From contig DASTSE010000242.1 of NCBI GenBank assembly GCA_035760865.1, forward strand, positions 1 through 14,464: a stretch of DNA of 14,464 bases. The letters run 5' to 3'. The notes beneath the pieces were generated by a model that saw only the letters and a list, made by a program, of their open reading frames with translations, did no database searches and had not been told where the DNA came from. Both the position numbers and the translations under genes were made by a program. The DNA comes from Dokdonella_A sp035760865. GTDB lineage: Bacteria > Pseudomonadota > Gammaproteobacteria > Xanthomonadales > Rhodanobacteraceae. Below are positions 13,422 to 14,464 of the stretch, piece after piece (the first letter of the stretch is position 1; every line of letters starts with the position of its first letter).

Positions 13422-14036
13422 GTGACGACGAACGGCGACGCCGATCCGGCTCCTGCTCGCTGCGACGACGCGCAACGCCGTGCGCTCGTCGCCGAAGCGC
13501 ACGCACTCGGCGTGCCACGCGACTACGGCCGCGTGCGACGTCTCCCCCTGGTGCGCGAACCACGCGAACTCGCGTGCATCGGCGAGGACATCCACCGGCG
13601 CCGACAGTGGCTCGCGCCGCGCGCCGCGCGCGCCTACGCGCGCCTGCGCGCCGCGGCCGCGGCCGACGCGATCGAACTGCAGCTCGTGTCCGCGTTCCGT
13701 TCCGCCGAGTACCAGCTCGGCATCGTCAAGCGCAAGCTCGAGCGCGGCCAGTCGATCGACGAGATCCTGCGCGTGAGCGCTGCGCCGGGCTACAGCGAAC
13801 ACCACAGCGGGCGCGCGGTCGACCTCACCACGCCCGGCTTCGCCGCGCTCGAAGAAGAATTCGAGCATTCGTCCGCATTCGCGTGGCTAGTCGCGAACGC
13901 GGCGCGTTTCGGCTTCGCGCTCTCCTACCCACGCGACAACGCGCACGGCATCGCGTACGAGCCGTGGCATTGGTGCTGGCACCGCGCGAAGTCTTCGGGT
14001 CTTTTGTCGGTGCAACTCCGGCACGACCTGACGTAG
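13422..14036 (+). CDS. D-alanyl-D-alanine carboxypeptidase, VanY type (peptidase M15B)
   Basis: A 204-residue zinc peptidase that removes the terminal D-Ala of peptidoglycan stem peptides or related bonds. The VanY signature is complete: LVSAFRSAEYQ (substrate-binding Arg93 region), GYSEHHSGRAVDL with His127 and Asp134 in the S-x-H-x-x-G-x-A-x-D motif, and YEPWHW with Glu180 (catalytic) and His183. It starts with GTG ten bases after the DUF3887-like gene. There is no signal peptide or membrane segment, so a cytoplasmic role in muropeptide recycling is likelier than a periplasmic one, unless it leaves by another route. Resistance to vancomycin is not implied, since no VanHAX partners are present. 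Confidence 0.9.
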   Translation: MTTNGDADPAPARCDDAQRRALVAEAHALGVPRDYGRVRRLPLVREPRELACIGEDIHRRRQWLAPRAARAYARLRAAAAADAIELQLVSAFRSAEYQLGIVKRKLERGQSIDEILRVSAAPGYSEHHSGRAVDLTTPGFAALEEEFEHSSAFAWLVANAARFGFALSYPRDNAHGIAYEPWHWCWHRAKSSGLLSVQLRHDLT

Positions 14037-14045
14037 AACTGGACC

Positions 14046-14330
14046 ATGGCCGATCGCAGACTCAGCGAGTATCTCGAAGCGGTCGAAGATTCGTCCTCGT
14101 TCATGCGCTTCGTGGAATGTCTGTCAGCCGATCGCAAGTCGGTCGAGCAGCTCACGTTGACATGTGACGGCTTCCAGGGCGAGTGGGCGAACCAGAGCAT
14201 TGCGGATTTCCTCGACGCCGCTCGTACATGGGCGGAGGATTCCGCTTTCGGCGAACGACAAGCCGCAGTCCGAGAGAATCCATGGAAGCAATTCGCGTTA
14301 TTTCTGTGGGCGGGACGCACTTACGAATAG
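14046..14330 (+). CDS. DUF7660-like small protein, lower GC than neighbours
   Basis: A 94-residue acidic protein starting MADRRLSEYLEAVEDSSSFM. The pattern of a helix (FMRFVECLSADRKSV), then GEWANQSIADFLDAARTWAED, then NPWKQFALFLWAGRTYE matches my memory of DUF7660, a family of unknown function often found near polymorphic toxin or immunity genes. No signal peptide. Hand count over 14041-14340 gives about 58% GC against 70-80% in lines sampled from neighbouring genes, which suggests a recent arrival. It starts nine bases after the VanY-type stop; TAGAAC (14034-14039), six bases before the ATG, could be a separate leaderless-type promoter. Confidence 0.72.
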   Translation: MADRRLSEYLEAVEDSSSFMRFVECLSADRKSVEQLTLTCDGFQGEWANQSIADFLDAARTWAEDSAFGERQAAVRENPWKQFALFLWAGRTYE

Positions 14331-14335
14331 TGAGG

Positions 14336-14444
14336 AGGCCGGACGCGTGCAGCGCAACCGGCACGCATCGCAATCGCGAACAGCGCCGGCCGACCTCGCG
14401 GTCGTCCGGCCTACCTGCTCGCATCGCGCGGAGCGCGGGAGCAG
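14336..14444. repeat. Nested inverted repeats at the right edge
   Basis: A 10-bp perfect inverted repeat, AGGCCGGACG (14336-14345) and CGTCCGGCCT (14403-14412), encloses a smaller pair CCGGC (14358-14362) / GCCGG (14385-14389). It is followed at once by a second hairpin: CTGCTC, GCAT, CGCGC, loop GGA, GCGCG, G, GAGCAG (14415-14444). There is no T-run and no ORF. It could end the transcript, be a chromosomal repeat element, or be a structured RNA cut by the window edge. Confidence 0.5.
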
Positions 14445-14464
14445 TGGAGCGCCTTGTTGTGGGA

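Noticed and set aside
14331..14464. Integron attC site after the low-GC gene
   Set aside because: I could not find GTTRRRY and RYYYAAC core sites bounding the inverted repeat, and the preceding genes do not look like cassettes.

Overview
This 14.5 kb window is a GC-rich bacterial chromosome segment (about 70% GC or more by eye). It looks like a member of the Xanthomonadales (Lysobacteraceae/Rhodanobacteraceae type). The basis is family-level recognition, unverified by search: the form of the AmpD-like amidase, a small DUF2007-type 'pathogenicity-like' protein, the SPFH / small membrane protein / Arc-like gene trio, the heptamer GGAATCG repeats, and a C-terminal IFRNGFD-type tail on a secreted protease. 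Genes are densely packed on both strands with very short gaps. I see no tRNA, rRNA, CRISPR array, transposase or phage gene.

Layout. 1-38: tandem GGAATCG heptamers that may continue to the left. 143-709 (+): zinc amidase of the AmpD/Amidase_2 type. 920-1789 (+): acyl-CoA thioesterase II (tesB), full length in one frame but split by a single in-frame TAG at 1130-1132. 1828-2214 (+): DUF2007-like protein with a C-terminal membrane anchor. 2465-3166 (+): N-end-rule aminoacyl transferase Bpt. These are followed convergently by an 88-residue protein of unknown function (3179-3445, -) and purT (3525-4706, -), probably one transcript read from purT. 4885-6321 (+): exported transglutaminase-like protein. 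6328-7347 (-): GlxA-type AraC regulator, divergent from a translationally coupled pair, a dienelactone hydrolase family protein (7444-8283, +) and a beta-hydroxyacid dehydrogenase (8280-9182, +). 9300-10979 (-): secreted M64 metallopeptidase whose ribosome binding site abuts a run of ten G. Divergent from it is the cluster 11095-12486 (+): SPFH/Band 7 membrane protein, small three-helix membrane protein and Arc-like ribbon-helix-helix protein. Last is a tight three-gene run 12566-14330 (+): exported DUF3887-like protein, VanY-type carboxypeptidase without a signal peptide, and a DUF7660-like protein of clearly lower GC, followed by a strongly inverted-repeat region to the window edge.

How the genes fit together. 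Much of the window is housekeeping: purine synthesis, protein turnover, peptidoglycan handling and acyl-CoA hydrolysis. The best candidate for an under-described system is the SPFH / membrane protein / Arc-like trio. Its promoter (TTGCAA-16-TATCAT) carries AT-rich TGATAT repeats one helical turn apart, inside the spacer and over the -10, which is where an autorepressor of the Arc family would be expected to bind. The second notable point is the clean amber interruption of tesB. The third is a recurring TAGAAT -10 box placed 6-7 bases before the start codon of two genes, which predicts leaderless mRNAs.
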